A DNA stretch of 64,000 bases. It comes from Sinorhizobium mexicanum. Its GTDB lineage: Bacteria; Pseudomonadota; Alphaproteobacteria; Rhizobiales; Rhizobiaceae. The stretch is from the NCBI RefSeq assembly GCF_013488225.1, contig NZ_CP041238.1, positions 1,079,501-1,143,500 on the forward strand, in the 5' to 3' direction. Position numbers and translations under genes: made by a program. Below the pieces are notes generated by a model. The model worked only from the letters and a program-made list of their open reading frames with translations. It ran no database searches and was not told the origin of the DNA. This document shows positions 38,168 to 47,323 of this stretch, one piece after another (the first letter of the stretch is position 1; each line of letters starts with the position of its first letter).

Positions 38168-38956
38168 ATGCCCACGCTGCCCAATTTCTCCCGCCGCCAG
38201 TTTCTCCGTACATCCGGACTCGTAGCCATCTCCGCCGGGCTTGCGAGTTGCACGTCGTCGATGAACACGGACCGCTTCCGTCAGCAAACCATGCCGGTTT
38301 ACCGCAATCCGGCGCTGGAGGGACGCTGGATCGATCCGCGTACGGGAGCCTTGCTGGAGGGCCCGGTCGAGGAGGCGGCACTGCCGACCGGCCTGCCACC
38401 GCAGGACCCCTATTACTCGCAAATTTATGCCGCGGTGGACGATGGCGGTTATCTGGTCCCGGCTGTGCCTTATCAGCAGATCGACGCTCGATTTTACCGC
38501 CAGGAGGTCGACGACCCATTCGGGGAGCAGCCGGGCACGATCGTGGTCGACACCGCCGATCGCTTTCTCTATCTGGTCCAGCCGGGCGGAAGGGCCATGC
38601 GGTATGGCGTCGGGCTCGGTCGTGAGGGCTTCGCCTGGTCGGGACGCGGCGTCATTCAGTGGAAGCAGAAGTGGCCGCGCTGGACGCCGCCAGGTACGAT
38701 GATCGAACGGCAGCCGGAGCTTGCGCGCTATTCGGAAAGCGCAGGCGGGATGCAGCCTGGCTTGAACAATCCGCTCGGCTCACGCGCGCTCTATATCTTC
38801 CAGAACGGCCAGGACACCTTGTATCGCGTACACGGAACGCCGGAGTGGCAATCGATCGGGAAGGCCGTTTCCTCCGGCTGTGTGCGCATGCTCAACCAGG
38901 ACGTCATGGATCTCTACGACCGCGTCCGCGGCAAGGCGCCGATCCTCGTGATCTAG
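38168..38956 (+). CDS. L,D-transpeptidase (YkuD domain) lipoprotein
   Basis: 262 residues. N terminus SRRQFLRTSGLVAISAGLASC combines a twin-arginine-like motif with a lipobox, so export and anchoring are likely. The YkuD catalytic block is HGTPEWQSIGKAVSSGCVRM, with His222 and nucleophile Cys238. Such enzymes make 3-3 cross-links in peptidoglycan or attach proteins to it. The intervening region (FAWSGRGVIQWKQKWPRW) is typical of alphaproteobacterial members. The TAG stop is the first bases of a dispersed repeat. Confidence 0.93.
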   Translation: MPTLPNFSRRQFLRTSGLVAISAGLASCTSSMNTDRFRQQTMPVYRNPALEGRWIDPRTGALLEGPVEEAALPTGLPPQDPYYSQIYAAVDDGGYLVPAVPYQQIDARFYRQEVDDPFGEQPGTIVVDTADRFLYLVQPGGRAMRYGVGLGREGFAWSGRGVIQWKQKWPRWTPPGTMIERQPELARYSESAGGMQPGLNNPLGSRALYIFQNGQDTLYRVHGTPEWQSIGKAVSSGCVRMLNQDVMDLYDRVRGKAPILVI

Positions 38957-39030
38957 AGCAATTCCAGGAAAAGTGTGTAACGGTTTTCCGTCCGGAATTG
39001 TGTTATTTCAAAGAGTTAGATCATTTCACT
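38953..39030. repeat. Dispersed repeat beginning at a TAG stop, copy 2
   Basis: Second copy of the element at 32802-32866, with TAGAGCAATTCC, TTTTCCGTCCGGAATTG and AGTTAGATCA. It begins at the stop codon of the L,D-transpeptidase gene and lies before the convergent ohrR. Confidence 0.8.
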
Positions 39031-39107
39031 GCTTCCATGAAACAATGAAATGACCTAGCCAACGGAGGCGCGCTCCGCTCTAAAGCGATCGCCGTTGACG
39101 AATGCAG

Positions 39108-39584
39108 TCAGCTTTCTCGCTGACTGCTGGTCATCCGTTGGGTTAAGCGCTGCAGCGCCTCGCGCAACTCACGGACTTCTTCCAGGGTGCATCCGGTCGC
39201 TTTGCTGATGTCGGCGAGGATGCCGAAGGCCTCGGGTTTCAGGTTCCGACCCTTTTCCGTGAGGCTGACGATCACCTGCCGCTCGTCGTCGCGATCGCGG
39301 AGCCGGGTGACATAGCCGGCGGCTTCCAGCCGCTTCAGCAAAGGGGAAAGCGTACCGGAATCGAGGCCCATGTCCTCGCCGATCCGTTTCACCGTCATCT
39401 TGTCCTGTTGCCAGAGCGCCAACAGCACGAGGTATTGCGGATAAGTGAGGCCAAAGCGATCGAGCAGCGGCTTATAGGTGCGGTTGAACGCGTGCCCAGC
39501 CGAATAAACCGCAAAGCACAATTGCTGGCCCAGCGTCAGCGCTTCATCGGATATCGCCTCAAATTTTTCCGGCTTGGTCGTCAT
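39108..39584 (-). CDS. ohrR: MarR-family organic hydroperoxide sensor
   Basis: 158 residues. Peroxide-sensing Cys23 sits in QLCFAVYSAGHAFNRTYKPLL, the exact context of OhrR reactive cysteines, followed by LTYPQYLVLLALW and the winged helix EDMGLDSGTLSPLLKRLEAAG. A second Cys near 131 (ATGCTLEEV) could form the disulfide of two-Cys OhrR proteins. It represses ohr until oxidised by organic peroxides. Divergent from ohr across a 113-base region with two operators. Confidence 0.95.
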   Translation of the reverse strand: MTTKPEKFEAISDEALTLGQQLCFAVYSAGHAFNRTYKPLLDRFGLTYPQYLVLLALWQQDKMTVKRIGEDMGLDSGTLSPLLKRLEAAGYVTRLRDRDDERQVIVSLTEKGRNLKPEAFGILADISKATGCTLEEVRELREALQRLTQRMTSSQRES

Positions 39585-39622
39585 GATCGCATTGTCGCAA
39601 ATTCACGGCCGTAATGCAATTT

Positions 39623-39654
39623 GCAAAATTAATTTGCGTGCAATTTAATATTGC
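39623..39654. promoter_or_regulatory. Twin OhrR-type palindromes
   Basis: Two 15-bp palindromic boxes stand 17 bases apart between ohrR and ohr: GCAAA-ATTAA-TTTGC (39623-39637) and GCAAT-TTAAT-ATTGC (39640-39654). Their spacing and AT-rich centres suit two OhrR dimers. They overlap the region where both promoters should lie. Confidence 0.75.
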
Positions 39655-39697
39655 GATATAGAATGCATATCGACAACGATCATCGAAGGAGACTGCC

Positions 39698-40120
39698 ATG
39701 CCTATCCTCTATCGCACCACCGCCTCCGCGACGGGCGGTCGCGCCGGCCAGGCCAAGAGCGCCGATGGCGTCCTCGACATCAGCCTCACCGTTCCGAAGG
39801 AGCTTGGTGGCGACGGTGCCCGCGGCACCAACCCGGAGCAGCTCTTTGCTGCCGGCTATTCTGCCTGCTTCCTCGGCGCGTTGAAATTCGTTGCCGGCAA
39901 GGAAAAGGTAAGACTTCCGGAAGACACGAAAGTGACAGGCACCGTCGGGATCGGCCCGCGCGACGACGGCACGGGCTTCTACATCGATGCGGCGCTCGAG
40001 ATCGCTTCGCCCGGCGTGGATAAAGCCGTCCTTGAGGATCTGGTCCAGAAGGCTCACATCGTATGCCCATACAGCCACGCAACCAGGGGCAATGTCGACG
40101 TGAAGCTGACGGTGGCTTGA
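39698..40120 (+). CDS. ohr: Organic hydroperoxide resistance protein
   Basis: Thiol peroxidase reducing organic and fatty-acid hydroperoxides, using lipoylated protein as reductant in other bacteria. 140 residues, standard length. Catalytic Cys57 is in [13 protein letters not shown] and resolving Cys123 in [17 protein letters not shown] 39698 follows AAGGAG. Under OhrR control by context. Confidence 0.97.
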   Translation: MPILYRTTASATGGRAGQAKSADGVLDISLTVPKELGGDGARGTNPEQLFAAGYSACFLGALKFVAGKEKVRLPEDTKVTGTVGIGPRDDGTGFYIDAALEIASPGVDKAVLEDLVQKAHIVCPYSHATRGNVDVKLTVA

Positions 40121-40137
40121 GGCAAGCGCGATTGTCT

Positions 40138-40220
40138 AGCGCATCGGCCCGAAAATCGGAATCGATTTTCGGAAAGCACGGCGCTGTAAATGCACTGAAG
40201 CCCGGGCATTCGCCCCGGGC
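40138..40220. repeat. Palindrome pair between convergent ohr and HerA-like genes
   Basis: CCGAAAATCG/CGATTTTCGG (40149-40172, 4-base spacer) inside TAGCGCATCGGC...GCACGGCGCTGTA, a rhizobial dispersed palindrome, followed by a GCCCGGG/CCCGGGC hairpin (40200-40220) without a T-run. They may jointly end transcription from both sides. Confidence 0.6.
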
Positions 40221-40327
40221 GTCGAATATTGACGGCGGCGTCTGTGCAAGCGATGCGACCGAACGAAGAACTCGGCGGCTCCTCCCTCCGCCGCCTCAGG
40301 CTTTCTTGAGGAACTCGGTGCTGCTTG

Positions 40328-41890
40328 CTATCGCTTCAGGCTACCGAGGATGCCGCGCACGAGGGCGCGGCCGACCTGCGTTGCGACCGTGCGGGCAACG
40401 GATTTCATCGCCGCTTCGACGATGGTTTCGCGCTGATAGCCGGATGAGCGCGGCCGCGCCTGCCTGCCGGAGGGCGCCGCCGGTTCATCGTCGCCGAAGC
40501 CGGGCAGGGTCCAGCGGCTGCCTTCGGACGTCTCTTCCGCAGGCTGCTCTTGCGCCTGGCGTGCGGCGTCGGCCTGCTCGGCAGCCTTCGCGGCGCGCTT
40601 GGCAAGCAACTCGTAAGCCGATTCCCGATCGAAATCCTCATCATAGAGCCCGCGCACGGGACTGACATCGATGACCTTTTGCCGTTCGGGCTCAGTCAGC
40701 GGGCCAAGGCGTGATGCCGGCGGGCGGATCAGCGTTCTCTCGACCATGGACGGCGAGCCCTTGCCTTCGAGCGTCGAAACGAGCGCTTCACCGGTGCCGA
40801 GATTGGTGATGACCTCGGCACAGTTGAAGTCCGGGTTGGGGCGGAAGGTGTCGGCCGCGGTCTTCACCGCCTTCTGTTCGCGCGGCGAATAGGCGCGCAG
40901 CGCATGCTGGACACGATTGCCGAGCTGCGCCAGCACCGTCTCCGGCACATCAAGCGGGTTCTGGGTGACGAAGTAGACGCCGACGCCCTTGGACCGGATC
41001 AGGCGCACCACCTGTTCGACGCGCTCGACGAGAACCTTCGGCGCGTCGTTGAAGAGCAGATGCGCTTCGTCGAAGAAAAACACCAGCTTCGGCTTGTCCG
41101 GATCGCCGACTTCCGGCAACTCCTCGAAAAGTTCGGAAAGGAGCCAAAGCAGGAAGGTCGCGTAGAGCCGCGGATTCATCATCAGCTTGTCGGCGGCAAG
41201 CACCGAGATCGCGCCGCGTCCGTCATTGGTCGTGCGCATGATGTCGGTGATCTTCAGCGCAGGTTCGCCGAAGAAGTGCTCCGCACCCTGTTGCTCGAGG
41301 ATGAGCAACTCGCGCTGGATCGAACCGACCGAGGACTTGGAAATGAAGCCAAACTGGTTGGAAAGCTCGCTTGCATTGTCGCCCATGTAGTTGAGCAGCG
41401 CCTGGAGATCCTTGAGGTCCAGGAGCGGCAGGCCGCCTTCGTCGGCGATCTTGAAGGCGATGTTCAGCACACCTTCCTGTGCGTCGGTGGCATTCATCAG
41501 CCGCGACAGGAGCAGCGGTCCCATCTCGGACATTGTCGTGCGGACCCTATGGCCTTTCTCGCCGTAAAGGTCCCAGAAGATCACCGGAAATTCCTGGAAG
41601 TCGTAGGGCGTGAGGCCAATCTGCTCGGCACGCTTGAGCAGGAAATCCTTCGGTTCCCCGATCGCGCCGATGCCGGAAAGATCGCCTTTCACGTCGGCGC
41701 AGAAGACCGGAACGCCGGCATTCGAGAATCCTTCCGCAAGGATCTGCAGGGTCACCGTCTTGCCGGTGCCGGTTGCACCGGTGATCAGTCCGTGACGGTT
41801 ACCGAATTTCAGCTCCAGATATTCGCCCTTGTTGATCGAATCGTCCGGCTTGCGGCTGGTACCGATATAGAGCTTGCCTTCTTGCAGCAT
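40328..41890 (-). CDS. HerA/DUF853-type ATPase
   Basis: 520 residues. P-loop GATGTGKT at 38-45, then [13 protein letters not shown] and Walker [13 protein letters not shown], sensor-like [16 protein letters not shown] and arginine-rich [17 protein letters not shown]. These match DUF853 (helicase HerA-like) proteins, probably hexameric DNA-translocating ATPases; the partner nuclease NurA is not seen here. The C terminus is a disordered Ala/Glu/Arg stretch then a hydrophobic helix ([19 protein letters not shown]). Start at 41890 has GGAG 11 bases upstream, so it is moderately supported. Confidence 0.9.
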   Translation of the reverse strand: MLQEGKLYIGTSRKPDDSINKGEYLELKFGNRHGLITGATGTGKTVTLQILAEGFSNAGVPVFCADVKGDLSGIGAIGEPKDFLLKRAEQIGLTPYDFQEFPVIFWDLYGEKGHRVRTTMSEMGPLLLSRLMNATDAQEGVLNIAFKIADEGGLPLLDLKDLQALLNYMGDNASELSNQFGFISKSSVGSIQRELLILEQQGAEHFFGEPALKITDIMRTTNDGRGAISVLAADKLMMNPRLYATFLLWLLSELFEELPEVGDPDKPKLVFFFDEAHLLFNDAPKVLVERVEQVVRLIRSKGVGVYFVTQNPLDVPETVLAQLGNRVQHALRAYSPREQKAVKTAADTFRPNPDFNCAEVITNLGTGEALVSTLEGKGSPSMVERTLIRPPASRLGPLTEPERQKVIDVSPVRGLYDEDFDRESAYELLAKRAAKAAEQADAARQAQEQPAEETSEGSRWTLPGFGDDEPAAPSGRQARPRSSGYQRETIVEAAMKSVARTVATQVGRALVRGILGSLKR

Positions 41891-42147
41891 GTGGGCTTGA
41901 TCTCCGTTTTGCCAATGAAAGCGGGCGTTTCGTTGCACAGCGCTGTCACCGGAATATCGTGTGTTTCTGTTATAGGCGGTGCAGTTGGGCGCGGCAACTG
42001 GCTCGTCGAGTGCGTTGCCAAGGGCGACGGTCCGTGAAACGATGCGCCTCTCGGCGATGGCCGCGATCGCATTTCGTTGCCGCTTGTTATTTCGGAAGCG
42101 ATCATTTACGTCAACGTCAACGTCAAAATCTAATCGAGGAGATTTCC

Positions 42148-42540
42148 ATGAGTGAGCTGGTCACCCGCGTTGCGGAAAACGTCGGCATCGAGCCCGCAAC
42201 GGCCGAAAAGGCGGTCGGCATGATTCTCGGCTTTCTGCAGCGCGAGGCGGCTGAAGGTCCGGTTGCCAGGATGATCGAAGCCATTCCAGGCGCCCCGGAA
42301 TTGGTCGCCCAGTACAACGGCGAGGGCAGCAACGGTGGCGGTCTGCTCGGCGGCTTGATGTCGGCGATCGGTGGCGGCGGTGTCATGGCGCTCGGCCAGC
42401 AGCTAATGAGCCAGGGCCTCGGCATGGGCGAGATCACCTCGCTTGCCAAGGAAACGATCGCCTTCGCCAAGGAAAAGGCGGGCGACGAGGTCGTCGATGA
42501 GGTCGTCGCCTCCGTTCCCGGCCTCAGCCAGTTCGTCTGA
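42148..42540 (+). CDS. Small helical protein, DUF2267-like
   Basis: 130 residues: [20 protein letters not shown] begins a helical N-terminal domain, followed by a Gly-rich loop ([21 protein letters not shown]) and a helical C terminus ending [11 protein letters not shown]. The pattern resembles DUF2267/DUF2780-type small proteins; function unknown. ATG 42148 follows GAGGAGA. Just upstream, ACGTCA is repeated three times (about 42109-42126). A strong terminator follows. Confidence 0.75.
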   Translation: MSELVTRVAENVGIEPATAEKAVGMILGFLQREAAEGPVARMIEAIPGAPELVAQYNGEGSNGGGLLGGLMSAIGGGGVMALGQQLMSQGLGMGEITSLAKETIAFAKEKAGDEVVDEVVASVPGLSQFV

Positions 42541-42557
42541 TCGTTCTACCCACGCAG

Positions 42558-42592
42558 AACACCCGCGTGATCCGGCGGGTGTTTTGTTTTTG
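42558..42592 (+). terminator. Rho-independent terminator
   Basis: AACACCCGC pairs with GCGGGTGTT across an 8-base loop, followed by TTGTTTTTG. It ends the 42148 transcript 18 bases after its stop. Confidence 0.88.
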
Positions 42593-42621
42593 TCTTATCG
42601 CGAGCGCCGCGATGCAGTCAC

Positions 42622-43455
42622 TCAGGCTGCTTTATCCCATTGGGGCGCCAGACCCGCAGGGCTGACGATCCGGCCGTCCGGGCGCGCAAGCTTGCGGATC
42701 GCCGCCATTTCCTCCGGCGTCAGTGCAAAATCGAAGATCGCGAAATTCTCCTTGAGCCGGGCCTCCGTCGCTGTCTTCGACAACGTGATCACGTCCTTCT
42801 GCTGCACAAGCCAGCGCAAAGCCACCTGCGCCGCCGTCTTGCCGTGGCGCGCCGCGATATCCTTGAGCAGGGGGTCGGACGGTACCTTGCCATTGGCCAT
42901 GGCATAATAAGCAGTGAGTGACATGCCCAGCGCACGCGCGGCCTGCAGAACCTTCGTCTGGTCGAGATAGGGGTGATACTCGACCTGGTTGGTCGCGATC
43001 GGCGCATCGCTGAGCCGGACGGCTTCCTCCATCTGCGCGATATTGAAATTGCTGACGCCGATATGGCGTACCTTGCCGGCCTTCTGCACTTCGTTGAGCG
43101 CACCGATGCGCTCGGCCATCGGCACGTCGCTGCCCGGCCAGTGGAGGAGGAGCAGATCCACGTAATCAGTCTTCAGCTTTTTCAGGCTCTCGTCGACGGA
43201 GGCGAGGAAGGCGTCGTGGCGATAATTATCGACCCAGACCTTCGTGGTCAGAAAGATATCCGCGCGTCGAACGTCGGACTTGTGGATCACTTCGCCGACT
43301 TCCGCCTCGTTGCCGTAGATCTGCGCCGTGTCGACATGGTGGAAGCCGAGTTTGAGCGCTTGGGGCAGGACGCGAAGCACATCGGCGCCGGGCATGCGGA
43401 AGGTACCGAAGCCGAGGGCGGGAAGATTGGCGCCGTTGGAATTGACTGCGTGCAT
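42622..43455 (-). CDS. Aldo/keto reductase
   Basis: 277 residues, NADPH-dependent carbonyl reductase fold. The catalytic tetrad is visible: Asp in HVDTAQIYGNE with Tyr, Lys in LTTKVW and His in LLLHWPGSD. The (beta/alpha)8 pattern and C-terminal cofactor region ITLSKTATEARLKENF match 2,5-diketo-gluconate reductase-type AKRs. Substrate unknown. ATG 43455 follows AAGGAG; the upstream open frame overlaps the MFS gene end and is not used. Confidence 0.93.
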   Translation of the reverse strand: MHAVNSNGANLPALGFGTFRMPGADVLRVLPQALKLGFHHVDTAQIYGNEAEVGEVIHKSDVRRADIFLTTKVWVDNYRHDAFLASVDESLKKLKTDYVDLLLLHWPGSDVPMAERIGALNEVQKAGKVRHIGVSNFNIAQMEEAVRLSDAPIATNQVEYHPYLDQTKVLQAARALGMSLTAYYAMANGKVPSDPLLKDIAARHGKTAAQVALRWLVQQKDVITLSKTATEARLKENFAIFDFALTPEEMAAIRKLARPDGRIVSPAGLAPQWDKAA

Positions 43456-43535
43456 GGAAAGCTCCTTGGTTGGGAGAGGCTCGACAGGTGCCGGGCGAAT
43501 TCGACATTCTATACTTGTTGCGGCAGGACGAAGGT

Positions 43536-44717
43536 TCAAGCGGGCTGTTCGACGAGAACCGCGCGCCGGTCGAGCGCGCCGCTCCACAACGTCAGAACCA
43601 GGGCGACGGTAACCAGCATCGCGCCGACCAAGGGCGTCGAACGGAGACCCAGTGGCGAGGAGACTACAAGGCCGCCAAGCCAGGCGCCGACCGCAATGCC
43701 GAGATTGAAGGCGGCGATGTTGAGGGCCGAGGCGACGTCGACGGCGCCGGGGCGGTATTGCTTGGCAAGCTGGACGACATAGAGCTGCAGGCCTGGCACG
43801 TTGGCGAAGGAGAGGAAGCCGAGTGCTGCCAGCGTGGCCAGCGTCAGGACCGGGGAGGGGGCCGTGAAGGTGAAGAGCAGGAGCACGGCTGCCTGGGCGA
43901 GAAAGAGGCCGATCAGTGCCTTCACCGGATCGCGGTTGGCAATCTTTCCGCCGGCGATATTACCGATCGCGATGGCGATGCCATAGAGAACCAGGATGAG
44001 GCTGACGCTGCCTTCCGAGAAACCGCTGATTTCCTGCAGGATCGGTGCGAGAAACGTGAAGGCGACGAAGGTGCCGCCATAGCCGAGCGCGGTCATGGCA
44101 AAGACGATCAGCAGACGGCCAGATCCAAGCACGCGAACCTGATCGACGAGACGCGCCGCGGCCGCCTTGCTCAGCGTATTCGGGAGCAGGGCTGCGATGC
44201 CGATGAAGGCGATTGCGCCAAGCGCGGTAACCGCCCAGAAAGTGGCGCGCCAACCGAAGGTCTGGCCGATATAGGTGCCGAGCGGCACGCCGGTGACGAT
44301 TGCCACGGTCAATCCCATGAACATCATTGCGATCGCCGAGGCGCGGCGATCCTCGGGCACGAGATCGGCGGCAATCGTCGAGCCGACAGAGAAAAAGACG
44401 CCATGCGCGAAGGCCGATAGCACCCGTGCGACGAGCAGCAATTCGTAGCTCGGCGAAAGCGCCGCCGCGGCATTGCCGATGATGAAGAGAGCCATCAGCC
44501 CGAGGAGCAGTGGCTTGCGCTCGATGCGACCGGTGAGCGCGGTCAGCACCGGCGCGCCGAAGGTGACGCCGAGGGCGTAAACGCTGACGATGAGGCCGGC
44601 GAGCGGCAGGCTGATGTGTAGATCGGAAGCGACTGTCGGCAGGAGACCGACGATCACGAATTCCGTTGTCCCGATCGCATAGGCCGCGATCGTCAAGGCA
44701 AAGATAGCGATGGGCAT
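43536..44717 (-). CDS. MFS efflux transporter, AraJ-like (DHA1)
   Basis: 393 residues with 12 hydrophobic segments. Motif A-like GRIERKPLLLG follows helix 2 and the family start AYAIGTTEFVIVGLLP is characteristic of AraJ/chloramphenicol- or sugar-efflux DHA1 permeases. Likely exports small toxic compounds; substrate unknown. ATG 44717 follows GGAAGG. Divergent from a LysR gene that probably regulates it, and 80 bases upstream of the aldo/keto reductase on the same strand. Confidence 0.92.
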   Translation of the reverse strand: MPIAIFALTIAAYAIGTTEFVIVGLLPTVASDLHISLPLAGLIVSVYALGVTFGAPVLTALTGRIERKPLLLGLMALFIIGNAAAALSPSYELLLVARVLSAFAHGVFFSVGSTIAADLVPEDRRASAIAMMFMGLTVAIVTGVPLGTYIGQTFGWRATFWAVTALGAIAFIGIAALLPNTLSKAAAARLVDQVRVLGSGRLLIVFAMTALGYGGTFVAFTFLAPILQEISGFSEGSVSLILVLYGIAIAIGNIAGGKIANRDPVKALIGLFLAQAAVLLLFTFTAPSPVLTLATLAALGFLSFANVPGLQLYVVQLAKQYRPGAVDVASALNIAAFNLGIAVGAWLGGLVVSSPLGLRSTPLVGAMLVTVALVLTLWSGALDRRAVLVEQPA

Positions 44718-44871
44718 AGAAATACCTTCCCGCCCGCACGCGGTGCGGGCTGAGCTTTGCGGCCTTGCCGCGGTTGGTGGTTGATGACCCGGAATATGGA
44801 TCGATCGGGCTTGCGCGATAATCCGGGGGAATGGATAAACGCCTGTGAACTGAAATCAAAGGTGAAGGCAA

Positions 44872-45765
44872 ATGGACAATCGCGCCGGCGAAATGGAAGT
44901 GTTTGTTGCCGCAGCTGAATTGCGCAGCTTTTCCGCCGCCGGCCGGCGACTGAAACTGTCGCCGTCCGCCGTCAGCAAGCTTGTCTCGCGCATCGAAGAC
45001 AGGCTGGGGACCCGGCTCGTCGTGCGCTCCACCCGCATACTGCAGCTGACACCGGAGGGAGAAATCTATCTTCAACGCGCGCAGCGCATCCTGGCGGCGA
45101 TTGCCGAGACGGAACAGGTGGTTGCCGGCGGCGGCCGGGCGATGCCGCGTGGTCCGCTACGGGTGAACGCGTCCGTCGGTTTCGGCGAGCGCTATATCCT
45201 GCCGCTCGCTGCCGAATTCCTCGCGCGCTATCCCGACGTGCAACTGGACCTCTCTCTAACCGACAGCACGATCGACCTGATCGAGGAGCGGACCGACATC
45301 GCCATTCGGTCCGGTCCGATGCGCGACTCCACGCTGAAGGCACGCAAATTGCTCGATAGCCGGCAGGTGATTATCGCGGCACCGGCCTATCTCGACGCTC
45401 ATGGCGTGCCACGGGCGCCCGATGACCTCGCCCGCCACAATTGCTTCACCTTCAATTTCCGCCGCAGTCTCGACGGCTGGCCTTTCCGTGACTCGGGCTC
45501 GTCCAACGTCTATGTACGTCCGGTCACCGGCAACATGCAGGCAAACAGCGGCGCCATCATTCGCAATCTCTGCCTGTCCGGCCTCGGCCTTGGCCGCGTC
45601 GGAGAGTTCCACGTGCAGCCGGATATCGACGCGGGCCGATTGGTGCCGGTGCTGGAGGATTACAATCCGGAAGACATAGAACGGGTGCACGCCGTCTATG
45701 CCGGGCACGAATATCTTGCTGCCCGCATCCGCGCTTTCATCGATTTCCTGGTAGAGAGAATCTAA
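44872..45765 (+). CDS. LysR-family regulator
   Basis: 297 residues. HTH at the N terminus (RSFSAAGRRLKLSPSAVSKLVSRIEDRLGTRL) and an effector-binding domain beginning RGPLRVNASVGFGERYILPL. This sub-type (AfeB/DmlR-like) often regulates a divergent permease or oxidoreductase, as seen here with the MFS and aldo/keto reductase genes. ATG 44872 follows AAGGTGAAGG. Effector unknown. Confidence 0.93.
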   Translation: MDNRAGEMEVFVAAAELRSFSAAGRRLKLSPSAVSKLVSRIEDRLGTRLVVRSTRILQLTPEGEIYLQRAQRILAAIAETEQVVAGGGRAMPRGPLRVNASVGFGERYILPLAAEFLARYPDVQLDLSLTDSTIDLIEERTDIAIRSGPMRDSTLKARKLLDSRQVIIAAPAYLDAHGVPRAPDDLARHNCFTFNFRRSLDGWPFRDSGSSNVYVRPVTGNMQANSGAIIRNLCLSGLGLGRVGEFHVQPDIDAGRLVPVLEDYNPEDIERVHAVYAGHEYLAARIRAFIDFLVERI

Positions 45766-45766
45766 T

Positions 45767-45859
45767 GCATGTCGCCGAAAAGTGCGCAGCGGTTTTGGGG
45801 CAACGACATGCATAAATCAAAGAGGCATGTCGCCCAAAAGTGCGCAGCGGTTTGGGTTT
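45767..45859. repeat. Tandem partial duplication of a dispersed repeat
   Basis: GCATGTCGCCGAAAAGTGCGCAGCGG and following bases (45767-45823) recur as GCATGTCGCCCAAAAGTGCG... at 45824-45859. Copy 1 carries the closing CGACATGCATAAATCAAAGA. It fills the gap between convergent lysR and haloacid dehalogenase genes. Confidence 0.8.
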
Positions 45860-45865
45860 ACTGGC

Positions 45866-46528
45866 TCAGATGCCGAACTGCAGGCTCTCGAGCGAGGGGA
45901 GAATGAGCGCCGGACCATAGTCCTTGTACTCGTCCGGCATGTCGGAGCGGTTGATCCAGACGGTGCGGAAGCCGAACTTTGTCGCTCCCGCGATGTCCCA
46001 GCGGTTCGACGATTGGAACGAAACCGCATGCGGATAAAGCCGGTATTGCGTCGTCACCAGGTCGTAGACGGCGGGCGCCGTCTTGAACGCCTTGACCGCG
46101 TCGACCGAGAACACGTCGTCGATCACGATGTCGAGCGCAGCATTCTTCACCGCCGATGCGAGCATGGCCGGCGACCCGTTGGAAAGAATGGCGATGCGGG
46201 CGCCGCGCTCCTTCAAACCCCTGAGCACGGCCGGAACCTCCGGATAGCAGTCGAGCTCCCAATACGCATCGAGCAGCGACTTCTTGAGCTTCGGATCGGC
46301 CGAGGGGAAGCGCTGAAAGGCGTAGTCGAGCGACTGCTCGGTCAGTTGCCAGAAGTCGACATAGGCGCCCATCAGCGAGCGCACCCAGGAATATTCGAGC
46401 TGCTTGGCGCGCCAGAGTTCGGAAAAGGCCTGGCCGTCGGGGCCGATCGCTTCGGCATGGCGCCGCACCGCCGCATGCACATCGAAAAGCGTGCCATAGG
46501 CATCGAAGACGTAGGCCGCCAGAGACAT
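45866..46528 (-). CDS. Haloacid dehalogenase, type II
   Basis: 220 residues, HAD superfamily. Nucleophile Asp9 in YVFDAYGTLFDVHA, Ser in ILSNGSPAML, Lys in AVKAFKTAP, and the L-2-haloacid-dehalogenase-specific block VSFQSSNRWDIAGATKFGF with the later WINR. Converts (S)-2-haloacids to (R)-2-hydroxyacids in characterised relatives; the physiological substrate here is unknown. ATG 46528 follows GGGAGA. Confidence 0.93.
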   Translation of the reverse strand: MSLAAYVFDAYGTLFDVHAAVRRHAEAIGPDGQAFSELWRAKQLEYSWVRSLMGAYVDFWQLTEQSLDYAFQRFPSADPKLKKSLLDAYWELDCYPEVPAVLRGLKERGARIAILSNGSPAMLASAVKNAALDIVIDDVFSVDAVKAFKTAPAVYDLVTTQYRLYPHAVSFQSSNRWDIAGATKFGFRTVWINRSDMPDEYKDYGPALILPSLESLQFGI

Positions 46529-46700
46529 CGAACTCTCCCGTCATCACCGTTCAGCGGCGCATCACGCATCGTGCTCGCTGAAAATCGGTTCCGACTTCGG
46601 CCCCGGTGCGGTAGGCGCAGCGCTTGGTCAGTTGTTTCCGGGATCATGTCAAAACTTTGTGCGGCGCACAATGCCATCATGCCTGGCCGTGCTAATTTAA

Positions 46701-47252
46701 TTAGCCTTTCCAGACTTTTGCCGGAAAACGCAGCGCCTGTTTTGCAAGTTTTCCCTTGAGCCCGAGCGCGGCATCACAGAGCCCGACGACATGCCGGTTC
46801 GGTTTGGCTTCCGGGCGAAGCGCATGAAGCGCCGCGGCCGCTTCCTCGGGCGCCATGTAGCGCGCCAGAATGCCGAGCGTCAGCGCGGTCGATCTGCCGA
46901 AGCCCCGAAGGCAGTGGACCAGCAGATGCGCATCCTCGGGCAGCGTGTCGATGAAGCCGAAGGTTGCCTCGATCGCCTCCGCCCGTGCGGCATCGGGTGC
47001 GTCCGGGTCGGTCGCATCGCCGAAGTAAAGCTCCAGATGCCGCTCGGGCGGCAGTTCGATCATGGAAAGCAGGCGGCTTGCAGGCGCGCGGATCGAGACG
47101 AGATGCGACGGCTGCCAAAGGTGGCGGTAATGGCGCGCCTCGGTCTGCGAACTGACGATCACGCGTATCGGCCAGCCGTTAGGATGCCGGGAATTGCTGC
47201 CGAGAACAGGCCGATAGAATTCGGTTTCGCTGGTTTGAGCCGCAAGCGCCAT
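46701..47252 (-). CDS. Dual-specificity-type protein phosphatase
   Basis: 183 residues. The phosphatase signature HCLRGFGRS (C-x5-R-S, Cys114 and Arg120) follows EDAHLLVH, and an Asp-containing loop (FGDATDPDAPDAARA) lies upstream in the expected general-acid area. The fold is that of small alphaproteobacterial tyrosine-phosphatase-like proteins. Substrate unknown. ATG 47252 follows GAGGG. Region upstream and downstream offers no clear functional partner. Confidence 0.85.
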   Translation of the reverse strand: MALAAQTSETEFYRPVLGSNSRHPNGWPIRVIVSSQTEARHYRHLWQPSHLVSIRAPASRLLSMIELPPERHLELYFGDATDPDAPDAARAEAIEATFGFIDTLPEDAHLLVHCLRGFGRSTALTLGILARYMAPEEAAAALHALRPEAKPNRHVVGLCDAALGLKGKLAKQALRFPAKVWKG

Positions 47253-47323
47253 GACGGGACCCTCGTTGATTCGTCTTGCTTGCGAAGACCATAACAGCGC
47301 GCAGCGGCGATCGGAATCCCTGA

